Origin: an uncultured Methylophaga sp.
GTDB lineage: Bacteria; Pseudomonadota; Gammaproteobacteria; GCF-002020875
DNA: 64,000 bases
Assembly (NCBI GenBank): GCA_937877715.1
Contig: CALEHW010000066.1
Span: forward strand, 1 to 64,000
Reading direction: 5' to 3'
The notes below the pieces were generated by a model. The model was given only the letters and a program-made list of their open reading frames with translations, was not told where the DNA came from and did no database searches. Below are positions 45,994 through 56,682 of this stretch, piece after piece; positions within the stretch are counted from its first letter, which is position 1, and every line of letters starts with the position of its first letter. The translations under genes and the position numbers were made by a program.

Positions 45994-46491
45994 ATGAAGC
46001 ATGAAGAGAAGGTATCAATCCTGTTTGTCTGCATGGGAAATATCTGCAGATCACCCACAGCCCACGGCGTCTTCAGAAAGATGATTGATGATGAGGGGTT
46101 GAGTGAGCAGATCGGGATCGACTCAGCGGGCACCCACTCCTACCATGTTGGACATCCGCCCGATGAGAGGGCACAGCAGACTGCACAGCGCAGAGGTCTG
46201 GATATGAGCGATCTGCGTGCTCGCAAGGCGAAGGAGCGTGATTTTGACCGTTTTGATCTGGTACTGGCGATGGATCGTGACAACTACGCCATCCTCGAGT
46301 CATATACTACTTCGGCAACAGCAGAGAAGTTACGGCTGTTTATGGAATTTGCCCCCGACCACTGGCGCACCAGTGAGGTGCCAGACCCATATTATGGTGG
46401 CCCCAACGGTTTTGAGCAGGTGTTTGATATGGTAGAGGACGCCTCCCGCGGACTGATCCGCCATCTGCGGGAGCAGTATGGCCTTGAGTAG
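45994..46491 (+). CDS. Low molecular weight protein-tyrosine phosphatase
   Basis: ILFVCMGNICRSPTAHGVFRK P-loop and VPDPYYGGPNGFEQV acid loop. Confidence 0.94.
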   Translation: MKHEEKVSILFVCMGNICRSPTAHGVFRKMIDDEGLSEQIGIDSAGTHSYHVGHPPDERAQQTAQRRGLDMSDLRARKAKERDFDRFDLVLAMDRDNYAILESYTTSATAEKLRLFMEFAPDHWRTSEVPDPYYGGPNGFEQVFDMVEDASRGLIRHLREQYGLE

Positions 46492-46496
46492 TTTTC

Positions 46497-48908
46497 CTAT
46501 TCTGCAGCTCCGCTTGCTGTCGGCTCTTTAGGAGCCTTTTCAGTAGGCTTTGGTGCAGGTTTCTCTTTAGTCTGAGCAGGCTTCTCAGCAGGCTTCTTAG
46601 GAGGCTGTTTTGTCTTACTATCCCTCTTTTCGGTTACTGGAGATGATTTTGAGTCACTCCTTGGCGCATCACTGGAAGCAGTCTCATTTTTTGCCACTTT
46701 CTCGGTTGCCGGTTTCGTGGCTCTGCCTCTGTTCTCGTTAGCAGGTTTAGGTTTCTGCTGCCCCTCACTTTTTTGCGGAGCTGGCTTTTCGCCCTTTGTT
46801 TCGGTTTGCTGAGAGCTGTTCTGCTGTTGACCCTGATCTTTTCCCTGCTGCTGCCTTCCGCGATTGCCACCAGAGCGTGAACGTCTTCTTTTCTGTCCTT
46901 GACCTTGTTTGCCCTGACCTTGACCCTGCTTCTGTCCCTGTCCCTGTCCCTGTTTTTGCCCCTGCTGCTCTCCCTGACTCTGGTTGCCTCTCTGCTCTTG
47001 TTTTTCGCCACCGCCTCGTTTGGACTGGGAGCGACTTCTGTTGCCCTGGCCACGACGAGAGGGGTGTCTGCCACCGCCGCTGCTACGATTTCCGCCCTGG
47101 CGATCTCTCCCGCGCCCACGGCCACGATTGCGCTGATTGGAGGATCTTCTCTTCTCTTCCTCCTCTCTCTTTTTCTTCTCTTCCTTGCCTCCACCAAATA
47201 GGGTGTTGAAGAGTTTTTTGATAAAGGATGGGGACTCCTCCGTCTGTTTTTTCTGGGGTTGTGGTTTTCTCTTTCTCTCTACCTGAGGGGCTGGTGCGGA
47301 CGGCATGATCTCACTAACAGCAGGCTTGTCACGTTGTGCTGTGGCCGCCTCACTTATGATCTCATCTCTCTCCTGTGGATGCTCCTCTACACGCTGGTAA
47401 CTGGGGCGCCTGTCCTGCTCTTTGTCCTGAGCTCCCGATTTTGCCTTTGCGCGTTCAATGCTGTAATGAGGGGTTTCCAGTGAGTGGTTGGGGATAAGGA
47501 TAATAGAGACATTGCAGCGTGACTCCATCTCGGAGATTGTGTCACGTTTCTCGTTTAGCAGATAGGTTGCTACAGGGATAGGAAGCTGGGCTGTAACCTG
47601 CCCAACTCCATCCTTTAGAGACTCCTCCTGAATCAGACGCAGGACCGAGAGGGCGATTGACTGAGTGCCACGAATAGTTCCCTGTCCACTACAGCGAGGG
47701 CAGACGTTATGTGCGGATTCACCAAGAGATGGGCGTAGGCGCTGGCGTGACATCTCCAGCAGACCAAAGCGGGAGATTCGTCCGACCTGAACTCGTGCCC
47801 GATCATACTGCAGGGCGTCCCTCAGACGGTTCTCAACTGCGTGTTGGTTTTTGCTCGCCCGCATATCGATAAAGTCGATTACCACAAGTCCACCACTATC
47901 CCTGAGGCGCAGTTGACGGGCGATCTCGTCAGCCGCTTCGAGGTTGGCGTTGAGGGCGGTCTCCTCGATGTTGCTCCCCTTGGTTGCCCGAGCGGAGTTG
48001 ATATCAATTGAGATCAGGGCCTCGGTGGGATCAATTACGATTGAGCCTCCAGACGGTAGTCGTACCTCTCTCTGAAAGGCGGACTCGAGCTGACTCTCAA
48101 CCTGGAAGCGGGTGAAGATTGGCGATCCATCCTGATAGTGTTTCAGCTTTTTCAAGTTGCGTGGCATCACTCGTGACATGAATTCATGAGCGGTGTGATA
48201 GGTGTCCTCATCATCGATTAGGATCTCACCGATATCATCACGCAGGTAATCACGGATGGCACGGATGACGATATCACTCTCACGGTAGATCAGGAAGGGG
48301 GCCGGTTTCTCAGCCGCACTCTCGATACTGCTCCAGATCTGATGCTGATAATCAAGGTCCCACTGCAGCTCCTCGGTTGTCTTGCCAACCCCGGCGGTAC
48401 GGATGATGGCACCTGACCCTTTGGGGATATTCATATCGCGCATTGCGGAACGGAGCTCCTGGCGCTCTTTGCCCTCGATTCTGCGAGAGATGCCGCCAGC
48501 GCGGGGGTTATTGGGCATGTAGACGAGATAACGTCCAGCCATGCTGACGAAGGTCGTCAACGCAGCCCCTTTATTGCCGCGCTCCTCCTTCTCGATTTGA
48601 ATGATGACCTCTTGCCCCTCACTTACCGCATTGGCAATATTCGGGCGGCCGCCACCATCGGATGCACCATCCTTGAAATAGTTGCGGGAGATCTCCTTGA
48701 AGGGGAGGAATCCGTGTCGATCGCAACCATAGTTGACAAAGGCTGCCTCCAGACTGGGTTCAACGCGGGTGATCTTGCCCTTGTAGATGTTGCCCTTTTT
48801 CTTTTCATAAGCGGCGCTTTCGATATCAAGGTCGTAAAGATGCTGGCCATCGACCAGTGCAACACGCAACTCTTCCTGTTGAGTCGCATTCATTAAAATT
48901 CTTTTCAT
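46497..48908 (-). CDS. rne: Ribonuclease E with Gln/Gly/Lys-rich C-terminal tail
   Basis: [31 protein letters not shown], zinc-link CPRCSGQGT; low-complexity tail. Confidence 0.96.
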   Translation of the reverse strand: MKRILMNATQQEELRVALVDGQHLYDLDIESAAYEKKKGNIYKGKITRVEPSLEAAFVNYGCDRHGFLPFKEISRNYFKDGASDGGGRPNIANAVSEGQEVIIQIEKEERGNKGAALTTFVSMAGRYLVYMPNNPRAGGISRRIEGKERQELRSAMRDMNIPKGSGAIIRTAGVGKTTEELQWDLDYQHQIWSSIESAAEKPAPFLIYRESDIVIRAIRDYLRDDIGEILIDDEDTYHTAHEFMSRVMPRNLKKLKHYQDGSPIFTRFQVESQLESAFQREVRLPSGGSIVIDPTEALISIDINSARATKGSNIEETALNANLEAADEIARQLRLRDSGGLVVIDFIDMRASKNQHAVENRLRDALQYDRARVQVGRISRFGLLEMSRQRLRPSLGESAHNVCPRCSGQGTIRGTQSIALSVLRLIQEESLKDGVGQVTAQLPIPVATYLLNEKRDTISEMESRCNVSIILIPNHSLETPHYSIERAKAKSGAQDKEQDRRPSYQRVEEHPQERDEIISEAATAQRDKPAVSEIMPSAPAPQVERKRKPQPQKKQTEESPSFIKKLFNTLFGGGKEEKKKREEEEKRRSSNQRNRGRGRGRDRQGGNRSSGGGRHPSRRGQGNRSRSQSKRGGGEKQEQRGNQSQGEQQGQKQGQGQGQKQGQGQGKQGQGQKRRRSRSGGNRGRQQQGKDQGQQQNSSQQTETKGEKPAPQKSEGQQKPKPANENRGRATKPATEKVAKNETASSDAPRSDSKSSPVTEKRDSKTKQPPKKPAEKPAQTKEKPAPKPTEKAPKEPTASGAAE

Positions 48909-48945
48909 TATCAAGTTCTCTATTTTTCGTTCCGGCAAGAACCGA

Positions 48946-48972
48946 CGGAGTCAGCCATAGGCCGGCTACCAA
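48946..48972. repeat. Diverged copy of the hflK-proximal palindromic repeat in the rne 5' leader
   Basis: CGGAGTCAGCCATAGGCCGGCTACCA matches CGGAGTCGGCCAGAGGCCGACCACCA at 22 of 26 positions. Confidence 0.5.
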
Positions 48973-49437
48973 ATCAGAGAGACTCGGGATGGAGGGGAAA
49001 ATCGATCAGACAGGGGAGTAGGTGATCGAGAATATGATTCTCGTATTACAGGGTAAAATAACTTGTTTCTCTATTATAAAACACTTAGTTACTGTTCTGT
49101 TTACCATTTGTGAGATCAATGTCTCACAAGCTTGACACGGCATCACCATGTCAGAAATATATTCCTCTGCTGAAGATGACTCTCAAAACCTTCTGTTCTG
49201 GTCTCTCTTCACAACGTGTTCTTCCGGACCGTCTTGTTCTATTCTCGATTACCCCATCAAATGACAGGGTCTGCCCATTAAATTCTTTTAATTACATCAC
49301 TCTCAAAGCATGGGCATTCAATAATGTCTCCATGTTTTTGGTTTTCCAAACTTATTATGGTTTACTCACAATGAGTAGTGTGGTCTCGAACTATACCAGT
49401 GAATTCTTTACTCCGCAATCGGTTAAAATGTCTCCCT

Positions 49438-50400
49438 ATGAAATCCACAGCAGAAAATCACCAGGTACGCTACCTTGAAATCGGGGCGGAACAGCACGGG
49501 CAACGGATTGACAACTTTCTGATTACCAAACTCAAAGGGGTCCCCAAGAGCCGTATCTACCGTATCATCAGGAAGGGTGAGGTGCGGGTCAACAAGAAGC
49601 GGGTAAAACAGACCAGCCGGCTGCAACAGGGTGACTTGGTGCGGATTCCACCGATACGCACTGCAGGGAAGTGTGCCCCGCTAGCCAGATCATCGGTCAA
49701 GTGGATTGAGGATGCCATTCTCTATGAGGACAATCTGCTGCTGGTGCTGGATAAACCATCGGGTATTGCGGTCCATGGTGGCTCCGGAATTAGTTACGGG
49801 GTAATCGAGGCGCTACGTGCCCTGCGCAGCGAGGCGGTCAATTATGAGTTGGTTCACCGCCTGGACCGTGCAACCTCCGGAGTGTTGCTGATTGCAAAAA
49901 AGAGGAGTGCGCTACGATTTATGCATGATCTGATTCGTGATCACGGAATGGAGAAGCGTTATCTGGCGCTGATGGCAGGAAAGATGCGCAAGTCCAAGGT
50001 GGTGCTGGCACCACTGAGCAAGAGTATGTTGCGTTCGGGGGAGCGTATGGTGCGGGTCGATCCTGAGGGCAAGAGTGCCGAGAGTCGTTTTATCCCGCGC
50101 CTGTCCTGTGAATCCTCTACTCTGGTAGAGGTGGAGATTGTGACCGGCCGCACCCACCAGATTCGGGTCCATGGGGCCCATATAGGACACCCGCTGGCAG
50201 GGGATGAGCGTTACGGTCTGCAAGAGTACAACCAGCAGATGTCCGACATGGGGCTGGGGCGCCTCTTTCTGCACGCCCGGGAGCTGGTCTTTCCCCATCC
50301 TGCAGACGGCACCACCATGCGAATCGAGGCCCCGCTTCCACAGCGTCTGGCTGAGGTAGTGGCACGAATTGAGAAGAGTGAGTCATGCCGCCACTTTTGA
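49438..50400 (+). CDS. rluC: 23S rRNA pseudouridine synthase RluC
   Basis: QRIDNFLITKLKGVPKSRIYRIIRKGEVRVNKKR S4 domain; VHRLDRATSGVLLIAK. Confidence 0.95.
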   Translation: MKSTAENHQVRYLEIGAEQHGQRIDNFLITKLKGVPKSRIYRIIRKGEVRVNKKRVKQTSRLQQGDLVRIPPIRTAGKCAPLARSSVKWIEDAILYEDNLLLVLDKPSGIAVHGGSGISYGVIEALRALRSEAVNYELVHRLDRATSGVLLIAKKRSALRFMHDLIRDHGMEKRYLALMAGKMRKSKVVLAPLSKSMLRSGERMVRVDPEGKSAESRFIPRLSCESSTLVEVEIVTGRTHQIRVHGAHIGHPLAGDERYGLQEYNQQMSDMGLGRLFLHARELVFPHPADGTTMRIEAPLPQRLAEVVARIEKSESCRHF

Positions 50401-51062
50401 GTCGCCCTGTTGAGCTGGTCATATTTGACTGGGACGGAACCTTGATGGACTCGGAGGAGGTGATCGTACACGCCATGTTGGGGGCGATTGGTGATCTTGG
50501 GCTTGAGTCTCGTTCCCATAGCGAGATCAGCAATATTATCGGGCTGGGTCTCAATGAGGCGGTTACCACGCTCTATCCGGGAACTGATGAGGCCTTTGCG
50601 CAGCAAGTGGCGGATGGCTATCGTGCCCACTTTTTCGGGACCTCACAGGGGAGAGATGATCTATTTCCGGGGGTTGAGGATCTGCTTGATGGTCTGAAGA
50701 GGGATGGGGTAATGATAGCGGTTGCAACCGGCAAGAGTCGCCGCGGTCTTGGTCTGGTGCTGGAGGAGACCGGGCTGGACAACCTGTTCCACTCTACACG
50801 TTGTGCTGATGAGACCTGCTCAAAACCTGATCCGCAGATGGTCAACGAGATTCTCCATGAGCTGCAGATCGAAAGGGAGGCTGCCCTGATGGTGGGAGAT
50901 ACAGAGTACGATCTGGTGATGGCGCAGCGGGCCGGGATCCCCTCGATCGGGGTCTGTTACGGGGTTCACTCCGCAGAGCGGTTACAGCGCCACGGCCCCA
51001 TTGCCTGTGTTGAGTCTATTGCAGCAATCAGGGAAATTCTGCCCCTTGCTGCTCCAGCATAG
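50385..51062 (+). CDS. HAD-superfamily hydrolase (phosphoglycolate phosphatase-like)
   Basis: VIFDWDGTLMDSEEV, MVGDTEYDLVMAQRAGI; follows rluC. Confidence 0.92.
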   Translation: MPPLLSRPVELVIFDWDGTLMDSEEVIVHAMLGAIGDLGLESRSHSEISNIIGLGLNEAVTTLYPGTDEAFAQQVADGYRAHFFGTSQGRDDLFPGVEDLLDGLKRDGVMIAVATGKSRRGLGLVLEETGLDNLFHSTRCADETCSKPDPQMVNEILHELQIEREAALMVGDTEYDLVMAQRAGIPSIGVCYGVHSAERLQRHGPIACVESIAAIREILPLAAPA

Positions 51063-51615
51063 AGACCAGACGAATAAGCGGTAACCCCATCAGTGCATTG
51101 GGGTCATCACCCTCAAGACGCTCGAACAGGGTAATTCCCAACCCCTCCGACTTGAAGCTTCCGGCACAATTGTATGGCTCCTCGGCGCGTAGATAGCGTT
51201 CGATTCTGTCACTGTCAAGATTGCGGAAATGGACCTGAAATGGCACCATCTCGGTTTGACTCTCTCCAGTTGACGAGTTGAGGAGGGTCACTCCGGTAAA
51301 GAATCGTACGCTGTTTCCCGAGGCTGCCGCAAGTTGCTGGACTGCCTTTTCGTGGGAGCCCGGTTTACCCAGGATCTTGCCGTTGATTACGGCAACCTGA
51401 TCGGATCCGATGATCAGATGAGCCGGATATCTGCGCCCAATCTCTGCCGCCTTCTCCTGGGAGAGACGTTCAACCAGTTGTTGCGGGGGCTCTCCATCAA
51501 GCGGGCTCTCATCAATATCTGGAGAGCTAGTCTCAAAAGGGAGCCGCAGTCGTGACAGTAGCTCCTTTCTGAAGGGGGAGCTGGAACCGAGAATCAACGG
51601 AAGTGGAAGGTTCAT
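51028..51615 (-). CDS. Maf-like nucleotide pyrophosphatase (YceF type)
   Basis: LILGSSSPFRKELLSRL, DESPLDGE, IIGSDQVAVI. Confidence 0.93.
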   Translation of the reverse strand: MNLPLPLILGSSSPFRKELLSRLRLPFETSSPDIDESPLDGEPPQQLVERLSQEKAAEIGRRYPAHLIIGSDQVAVINGKILGKPGSHEKAVQQLAAASGNSVRFFTGVTLLNSSTGESQTEMVPFQVHFRNLDSDRIERYLRAEEPYNCAGSFKSEGLGITLFERLEGDDPNALMGLPLIRLVSMLEQQGAEFP

Positions 51616-51668
51616 CTTGTAATTATTCTTTGACTTGTGGGGGGCGAGATCATAACATTTTTACCCTT

Positions 51669-52184
51669 ATGTCAGATCACTTTCCAAACCAGGCAGACCC
51701 GTTTCTGCTTGCATCATCCGCCGCAACAGTCGACCACTCATTTACCATCAAGGAATTTGAGCGTGTAGCCACACTACTGCTGGAGCAGAGTGGAACAGTA
51801 ACCGTTCATCTGCGGTTTGGTGTGGATGGGGCGCAGATCCCGTTCCTCTCCGGAGCACTCTCTGTGAATCTGCAGATTCCGTGTCAGCGCTGTATGGAGG
51901 CGATGACAGTACCTGTCGAGAGCAGTTTCAATATGGGGTTGATACGTAGTGAGGATGAGTCGAAATTACTGTCGGAACAGTATGAGCCGCTGCTGGTGGA
52001 TGGCAAGGCGTTTTCACTGCTGGAATTTGTGGAGGATGAGCTGATCCTGGCGATTCCAGTGGTGGTCACCCATGAGCCTGATGAGTGCAGTGCATCCCGA
52101 TATCTTCAGGATTCGACAGTTATCGAGGATGGAAAGGAGAGGGAGAATCCATTTCAGATTCTGCAACACTTAAAAAGTGACTAA
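51669..52184 (+). CDS. yceD: DUF177/YceD family protein
   Basis: IPCQRCMEAMTVPV pattern; upstream of rpmF. Confidence 0.9.
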   Translation: MSDHFPNQADPFLLASSAATVDHSFTIKEFERVATLLLEQSGTVTVHLRFGVDGAQIPFLSGALSVNLQIPCQRCMEAMTVPVESSFNMGLIRSEDESKLLSEQYEPLLVDGKAFSLLEFVEDELILAIPVVVTHEPDECSASRYLQDSTVIEDGKERENPFQILQHLKSD

Positions 52185-52225
52185 AGTAACCGTATAAAAG
52201 CCAAGCAAAACGGTAGAAATTCAAT

Positions 52226-52231
52226 TATAAT
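52226..52231 (+). promoter_or_regulatory. -10 element (TATAAT) upstream of rpmF
   Basis: aaattcaatTATAATtcgcacc in yceD-rpmF gap. Confidence 0.4.
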
Positions 52232-52310
52232 TCGCACCACTATTTCGTAGCTACTCAACTGAGTTGCTGCTTTTTTTATTTTTGTATCCAATTTTGTTGG
52301 GAGAGATCCA

Positions 52311-52493
52311 ATGGCTGTACAGAAAAGCAAGAAGACCCGTTCAAGACGTGGCATGCGTCGTTCTCATGATGCATTGACCGCTCCATCACTCTCTGTTGAC
52401 GCAGAGACCGGTGAGACTCACCTGCGTCACCACGTGACCCCAGATGGCTACTACCGTGGCCGTAAAGTGGTTCAGAACAGCACCGAAGATTAA
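52311..52493 (+). CDS. rpmF: 50S ribosomal protein L32
   Basis: [42 protein letters not shown]. Confidence 0.98.
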   Translation: MAVQKSKKTRSRRGMRRSHDALTAPSLSVDAETGETHLRHHVTPDGYYRGRKVVQNSTED

Positions 52494-52520
52494 CTTCGTT
52501 ACCTGCAGTCTGTCTGGGGC

Positions 52521-53537
52521 ATGACGGCAACAATCTCTATTGACGCCATGGGCGGTGACTATGGTCTGGATGTCACCATCCCGGCCTCGCTCCAGGCACT
52601 TCGAAAAAATCGTTCACTCAATCTGATCCTTGTGGGGGATCGGGATGAGATCTCTGCGCGTCTGGAGTCTGCGGACAGCAAGTTCAAGAATAGAATCCAG
52701 GTGCATCATGCCTCCCAGCAGGTGGAGATGGATGAGCCCCCATCCAGTGCGCTACGCAAGAAGAGAGATTCATCCATGCGTGTAGCCATAAATCTTGTAA
52801 AGGATGGCGAGGCGGGCGCCTGTGTCAGTGCCGGAAATACTGGGGCGCTAATGGCTACCTCACGTTTTGTGCTGAAGATGCTTCCTGGTATTGATCGTCC
52901 CGCAATCAGTGCGGCACTCCCCACGGTTTGTGGAACCAGTTACATGCTGGATCTTGGTGCCAATATCGATGCCACCCCAGAGAGCCTGTTTCAGTTCTCG
53001 GTGATGGGAGCGGAGCTTGTAACTGCGATTACAGGCAAGAAGAATCCATCAATCGGTCTGCTCAATATCGGTGAAGAGGAGATCAAGGGTAACGAAATGG
53101 TCAAGCAGGCCGCGGATATTCTCTCTCGTAGCGATCTTAACTATTACGGTTTTATCGAGGGAGATGATATCTATAAGGGAACTGTTGACGTTGTTGTCTG
53201 TGACGGTTTTGTGGGAAATATTGCGCTCAAGGCAAGCGAGGGGCTGGCCCATATGGTGAGCCATTTTATCAGAACTGGATTCAGTAAAAACTTGCTGACC
53301 AAGATCTCTGGCCTGATTGCGCTTCCTGTTTTGAAGGCTTTTCGTAGCCGTATTGAGCCACGCAACTATAATGGTGCCAGCCTTCTTGGTCTGCGAGGGA
53401 TTGTGGTCAAGAGCCATGGAGGCACCGATATAATGGGATTTGGAAATGCGATTAATGTGGCAGTTGCTGAGGTGGAGCATGCAGTTCCACAGAAGATTGA
53501 TGCGCATCTGCATCGTACATTTGTCGAGGAAAAATAG
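52521..53537 (+). CDS. plsX: Phosphate acyltransferase PlsX
   Basis: [32 protein letters not shown]. Confidence 0.97.
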   Translation: MTATISIDAMGGDYGLDVTIPASLQALRKNRSLNLILVGDRDEISARLESADSKFKNRIQVHHASQQVEMDEPPSSALRKKRDSSMRVAINLVKDGEAGACVSAGNTGALMATSRFVLKMLPGIDRPAISAALPTVCGTSYMLDLGANIDATPESLFQFSVMGAELVTAITGKKNPSIGLLNIGEEEIKGNEMVKQAADILSRSDLNYYGFIEGDDIYKGTVDVVVCDGFVGNIALKASEGLAHMVSHFIRTGFSKNLLTKISGLIALPVLKAFRSRIEPRNYNGASLLGLRGIVVKSHGGTDIMGFGNAINVAVAEVEHAVPQKIDAHLHRTFVEEK

Positions 53538-54493
53538 TGAGCTACTCTAGAATCGTTGGTACTGGTGGTTATCTGCCGGAGGCAGTTCGCACCAATGCGG
53601 ACCTGGAAAAGATGATGGATACCTCCGATGAGTGGATTGTGGCTCGAACCGGCATCCGTACCCGCCATATTGCTGCCGAGAATGAGACCACCTGTGATCT
53701 GGCGGAGCAATCATCCAGGCAGGCCATAGAGGCTGCCGGAATTGATCTCAACGAAATCGATCTAATCATTGTGGCAACCACCACCCCAGACAAGATCTTT
53801 CCAAGTACCGCGTGCTTGCTACAGCAGAGACTCGATATTCATGGCTGCCCGGCATTTGATGTACAGGCGGTCTGTACCGGATTTGTCTATGCGCTCTCGG
53901 TTGCAGATAACTTTATCCGTGCCGGTTCTGCCAAATGCGCACTGGTTGTTGGTGCGGAGACGCTTTCCAGGATTGTGGATTGGAATGATCGTGGTACTGC
54001 AATTCTGTTTGGGGACGGTTCTGGGGCAGTGGTACTTAAGGCATCGGAGGAGCCTGGTGTTCTCTCTACCCATATTCATGCAGATGGTAAATATGAGGAG
54101 CTGCTACACGTTCCTGGAGGCATATCCAGTGGTTATGATGGTGAGCCCTATATCGAGATGAAGGGCAATGAGGTCTTCAAAATGGCAGTCAATACGCTGG
54201 GTCGTATTGTTGATGAGACTCTTGAAGCTAATCAGATGGAGAAGGAGGAGATCGATTGGCTGGTACCACATCAGGCGAATACTCGTATCATTGCAGCAAC
54301 AGCAAGGAAGCTGAAGATGTCGATGGATCATGTCATCCTGACTGTACAGGATCATGGCAACACCTCAGCTGCCTCGGTACCGCTGGCGCTTAATGAGGGT
54401 GTGCGTAGTGGAAAGATCAAAAAGGGGCAGACTATCCTGATGGAGGCTTTTGGTGGTGGCTTTACCTGGGGATCTGTTTTGGCCCGTCTGTAA
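53537..54493 (+). CDS. fabH: Beta-ketoacyl-ACP synthase III (GTG start)
   Basis: [28 protein letters not shown] (active Cys), [10 protein letters not shown]. Confidence 0.97.
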   Translation: MSYSRIVGTGGYLPEAVRTNADLEKMMDTSDEWIVARTGIRTRHIAAENETTCDLAEQSSRQAIEAAGIDLNEIDLIIVATTTPDKIFPSTACLLQQRLDIHGCPAFDVQAVCTGFVYALSVADNFIRAGSAKCALVVGAETLSRIVDWNDRGTAILFGDGSGAVVLKASEEPGVLSTHIHADGKYEELLHVPGGISSGYDGEPYIEMKGNEVFKMAVNTLGRIVDETLEANQMEKEEIDWLVPHQANTRIIAATARKLKMSMDHVILTVQDHGNTSAASVPLALNEGVRSGKIKKGQTILMEAFGGGFTWGSVLARL

Positions 54494-54532
54494 TTAACTA
54501 CTCCTGTAACCATTTAGAAAGGATAGGCAGTC

Positions 54533-55471
54533 ATGAAATTAGCATTTGTATTTCCCGGTCAGGGCTCACAATCGGTCGGTATGCTTTCTGAACTTGCCGA
54601 CAGTTACACGGTTGTCGGTGAAACCTTCAGTGAGGCATCTGATGCCTTAGGTATGGATCTGTGGGGCCTGGTTCAACAAGGGCCAAAAGAGAGCCTGAAC
54701 CAGACTACCAATACACAACCGGCCATGCTCGCTGCCGGGGTTGCCACCTGGAGAGTCTGGAATCAGCAGATGGATATCCGGCCCTCAATAATGGCTGGCC
54801 ACAGTCTGGGAGAGTATTCAGCTCTGGTCTGTGCAGGGGCACTCAATTTTGGAGATGCAGTCAAATTGGTTGCTGAGCGTGGCAGACTGATGCAGGAGGC
54901 TGTTCCCGAGGGTGAGGGGGCAATGGCGGCAATTCTGGGGCTGGAGGATGATCAGGTGCGCACTATCTGTAGTGATGCAGCAGGCAGTGGCGTGGTTGAG
55001 GCGGTCAATTTCAACTCTCCCGGGCAGGTGGTGATTGCTGGTAGCGCAGATGCTGTGGGACGTGCCATTGAAGCAGCAAAAGGGGCGGGCGCCAAGCGGG
55101 CACTTCCACTTCCGGTGAGTGTGCCATCGCACTCTTCACTTATGCATGGTGCAGCAGAACGTTTTGCGGAGGCAATGGCTCCTGTGGTCATAAACCCACC
55201 GGAGATTCCCATCATCAATAATGTTGATGTAAGTGCAGAGGTTGAGCCGGATTCCATTCGTGGAGCTCTTGCCCGCCAGCTCTATAATCCGGTACGCTGG
55301 GTAGAGATTATCAATGAGATGCATCGAGAAGGTGTTGATACATTGATAGAGTGTGGGCCTGGTAAGGTTCTTGCTGGACTCAATAGACGAATTGAGAGAA
55401 GTATGAAGGCGATGGCAGTTTTTGATGCCGGTAGTCTGGAGTCTGCCATTAATACGGTAAATGGAGAATAG
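54533..55471 (+). CDS. fabD: Malonyl CoA-ACP transacylase
   Basis: FVFPGQGSQSVGML, GHSLGEYSALV. Confidence 0.97.
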   Translation: MKLAFVFPGQGSQSVGMLSELADSYTVVGETFSEASDALGMDLWGLVQQGPKESLNQTTNTQPAMLAAGVATWRVWNQQMDIRPSIMAGHSLGEYSALVCAGALNFGDAVKLVAERGRLMQEAVPEGEGAMAAILGLEDDQVRTICSDAAGSGVVEAVNFNSPGQVVIAGSADAVGRAIEAAKGAGAKRALPLPVSVPSHSSLMHGAAERFAEAMAPVVINPPEIPIINNVDVSAEVEPDSIRGALARQLYNPVRWVEIINEMHREGVDTLIECGPGKVLAGLNRRIERSMKAMAVFDAGSLESAINTVNGE

Positions 55472-55473
55472 TT

Positions 55474-56226
55474 ATGAGTAGTGCTGTCAGTCTTGAGGGT
55501 CAGGTTGCACTGGTAACAGGTGCCAGTCGTGGAATTGGGCGCTCTATTGCGCTAAAACTGGGAAAGATGGGTGCCTATGTGGTTGGAACTGCAACCTCTG
55601 ATGGTGGCGCTGAAAATATCTCTGTCTATATGGGGGAAGAGGGTATAAACGGCGAGGGGATGAATCTAAACGTGACTGATGGTGATGCAGTCAGTGTGAT
55701 TATCAAGCGTATTGCCGATGAGCATGGTGCAGTAACCATCCTGGTTAACAATGCGGGAATTACCCGTGACAATCTGTTGATGCGGATGAAAGAGGAGGAG
55801 TGGAGCGCCATTATGGATACTAATCTCACCTCTATCTATCGGGTTTCCAAAGCCTGCCTGCGGGGGATGATGAAGGCTCGTGCCGGACGCATCATAAGTA
55901 TTACCTCGGTTGTGGGTGTCATGGGTAATCCTGGGCAGTCCAACTATGCTGCAGCCAAGGCTGGGGTCATGGGATTCAGCAGGGCGTTGGCTCGTGAGGT
56001 TGCCTCTCGTGGCATTACTGTTAATACGGTTGCCCCGGGATTTATCGATACTGATATGACCAAGTCGTTGCCAGAGGAGCAGAAGGATGCACTAAAGACC
56101 CAGATTCCACTGGGTGCATTGGGGCAGCCGGAGGATATTGCAAATGCGGTCGGTTTTCTCGCCTCGGCAGATGCTTCCTATATCACCGGGCAGAACATCC
56201 ATGTAAATGGTGGCATGTACATGTAG
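55474..56226 (+). CDS. fabG: 3-oxoacyl-ACP reductase
   Basis: VTGASRGIGRSIAL, NNAGITRDNLL, SNYAAAKAG. Confidence 0.97.
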   Translation: MSSAVSLEGQVALVTGASRGIGRSIALKLGKMGAYVVGTATSDGGAENISVYMGEEGINGEGMNLNVTDGDAVSVIIKRIADEHGAVTILVNNAGITRDNLLMRMKEEEWSAIMDTNLTSIYRVSKACLRGMMKARAGRIISITSVVGVMGNPGQSNYAAAKAGVMGFSRALAREVASRGITVNTVAPGFIDTDMTKSLPEEQKDALKTQIPLGALGQPEDIANAVGFLASADASYITGQNIHVNGGMYM

Positions 56227-56347
56227 GAATTGGATACAGACCAAATTAGGTTTTGCAATAGAGAATATAGTGGTAAAATCAGCCACAATTTTTCAACCAT
56301 CGTTGTAAAATTGAAAAGAGATAAACAACAAATCGTAGAGGATTCAA

Positions 56348-56584
56348 ATGAGCGATATTCAAGTACAGGTTACTAAAATTGTTGCAGAGCAGTTGGGGGT
56401 TGATGAGGGTGAGATCAACAATGAGTCATCCTTTGTAGATGATCTTGGTGCAGACTCACTGGACACAGTTGAGCTGGTGATGGCTCTGGAAGAGGAGTTT
56501 GGTTGCGAAATCCCTGATGATGAGGCTGAGAAGATCACCACAGTTCAGCTGGCCATTGACTACATCAACAAGGCGAACGGCTAA
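56348..56584 (+). CDS. acpP: Acyl carrier protein
   Basis: [34 protein letters not shown]. Confidence 0.99.
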   Translation: MSDIQVQVTKIVAEQLGVDEGEINNESSFVDDLGADSLDTVELVMALEEEFGCEIPDDEAEKITTVQLAIDYINKANG

Positions 56585-56647
56585 CTACGGTAGAACTGCA
56601 AATATCGTTTTCACTACGATTATTTGAAAAAGTTGATTGAAGACCGA

Positions 56648-56682
56648 AAGAGCCGCACTTCATGCCAGAAGTGCGGCTTTTT
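56648..56682 (+). terminator. Rho-independent terminator between acpP and fabF
   Basis: AGCCGCACTTC-atgcca-GAAGTGCGGCT TTTT. Confidence 0.9.

Noticed and set aside
46899-47201. Plus-strand [31 protein letters not shown]... resembling a membrane protein
   Set aside because: It is antisense to the RNase E low-complexity tail; complementing GQ/KQ codons mechanically gives Leu/Ser-rich hydrophobic text. No SD and no independent support.
49108-49129. TTGTGAGATCAATGTCTCACAA as a CRP site
   Set aside because: The TGTGA and TCACA half-sites are separated by 10 nt rather than the required 6; kept only as an unassigned palindrome.
49110-49478. 122-aa plus-strand ORF between rne and rluC
   Set aside because: No recognisable domain, no clear SD, overlaps the well-supported rluC start in another frame; treated as non-coding.
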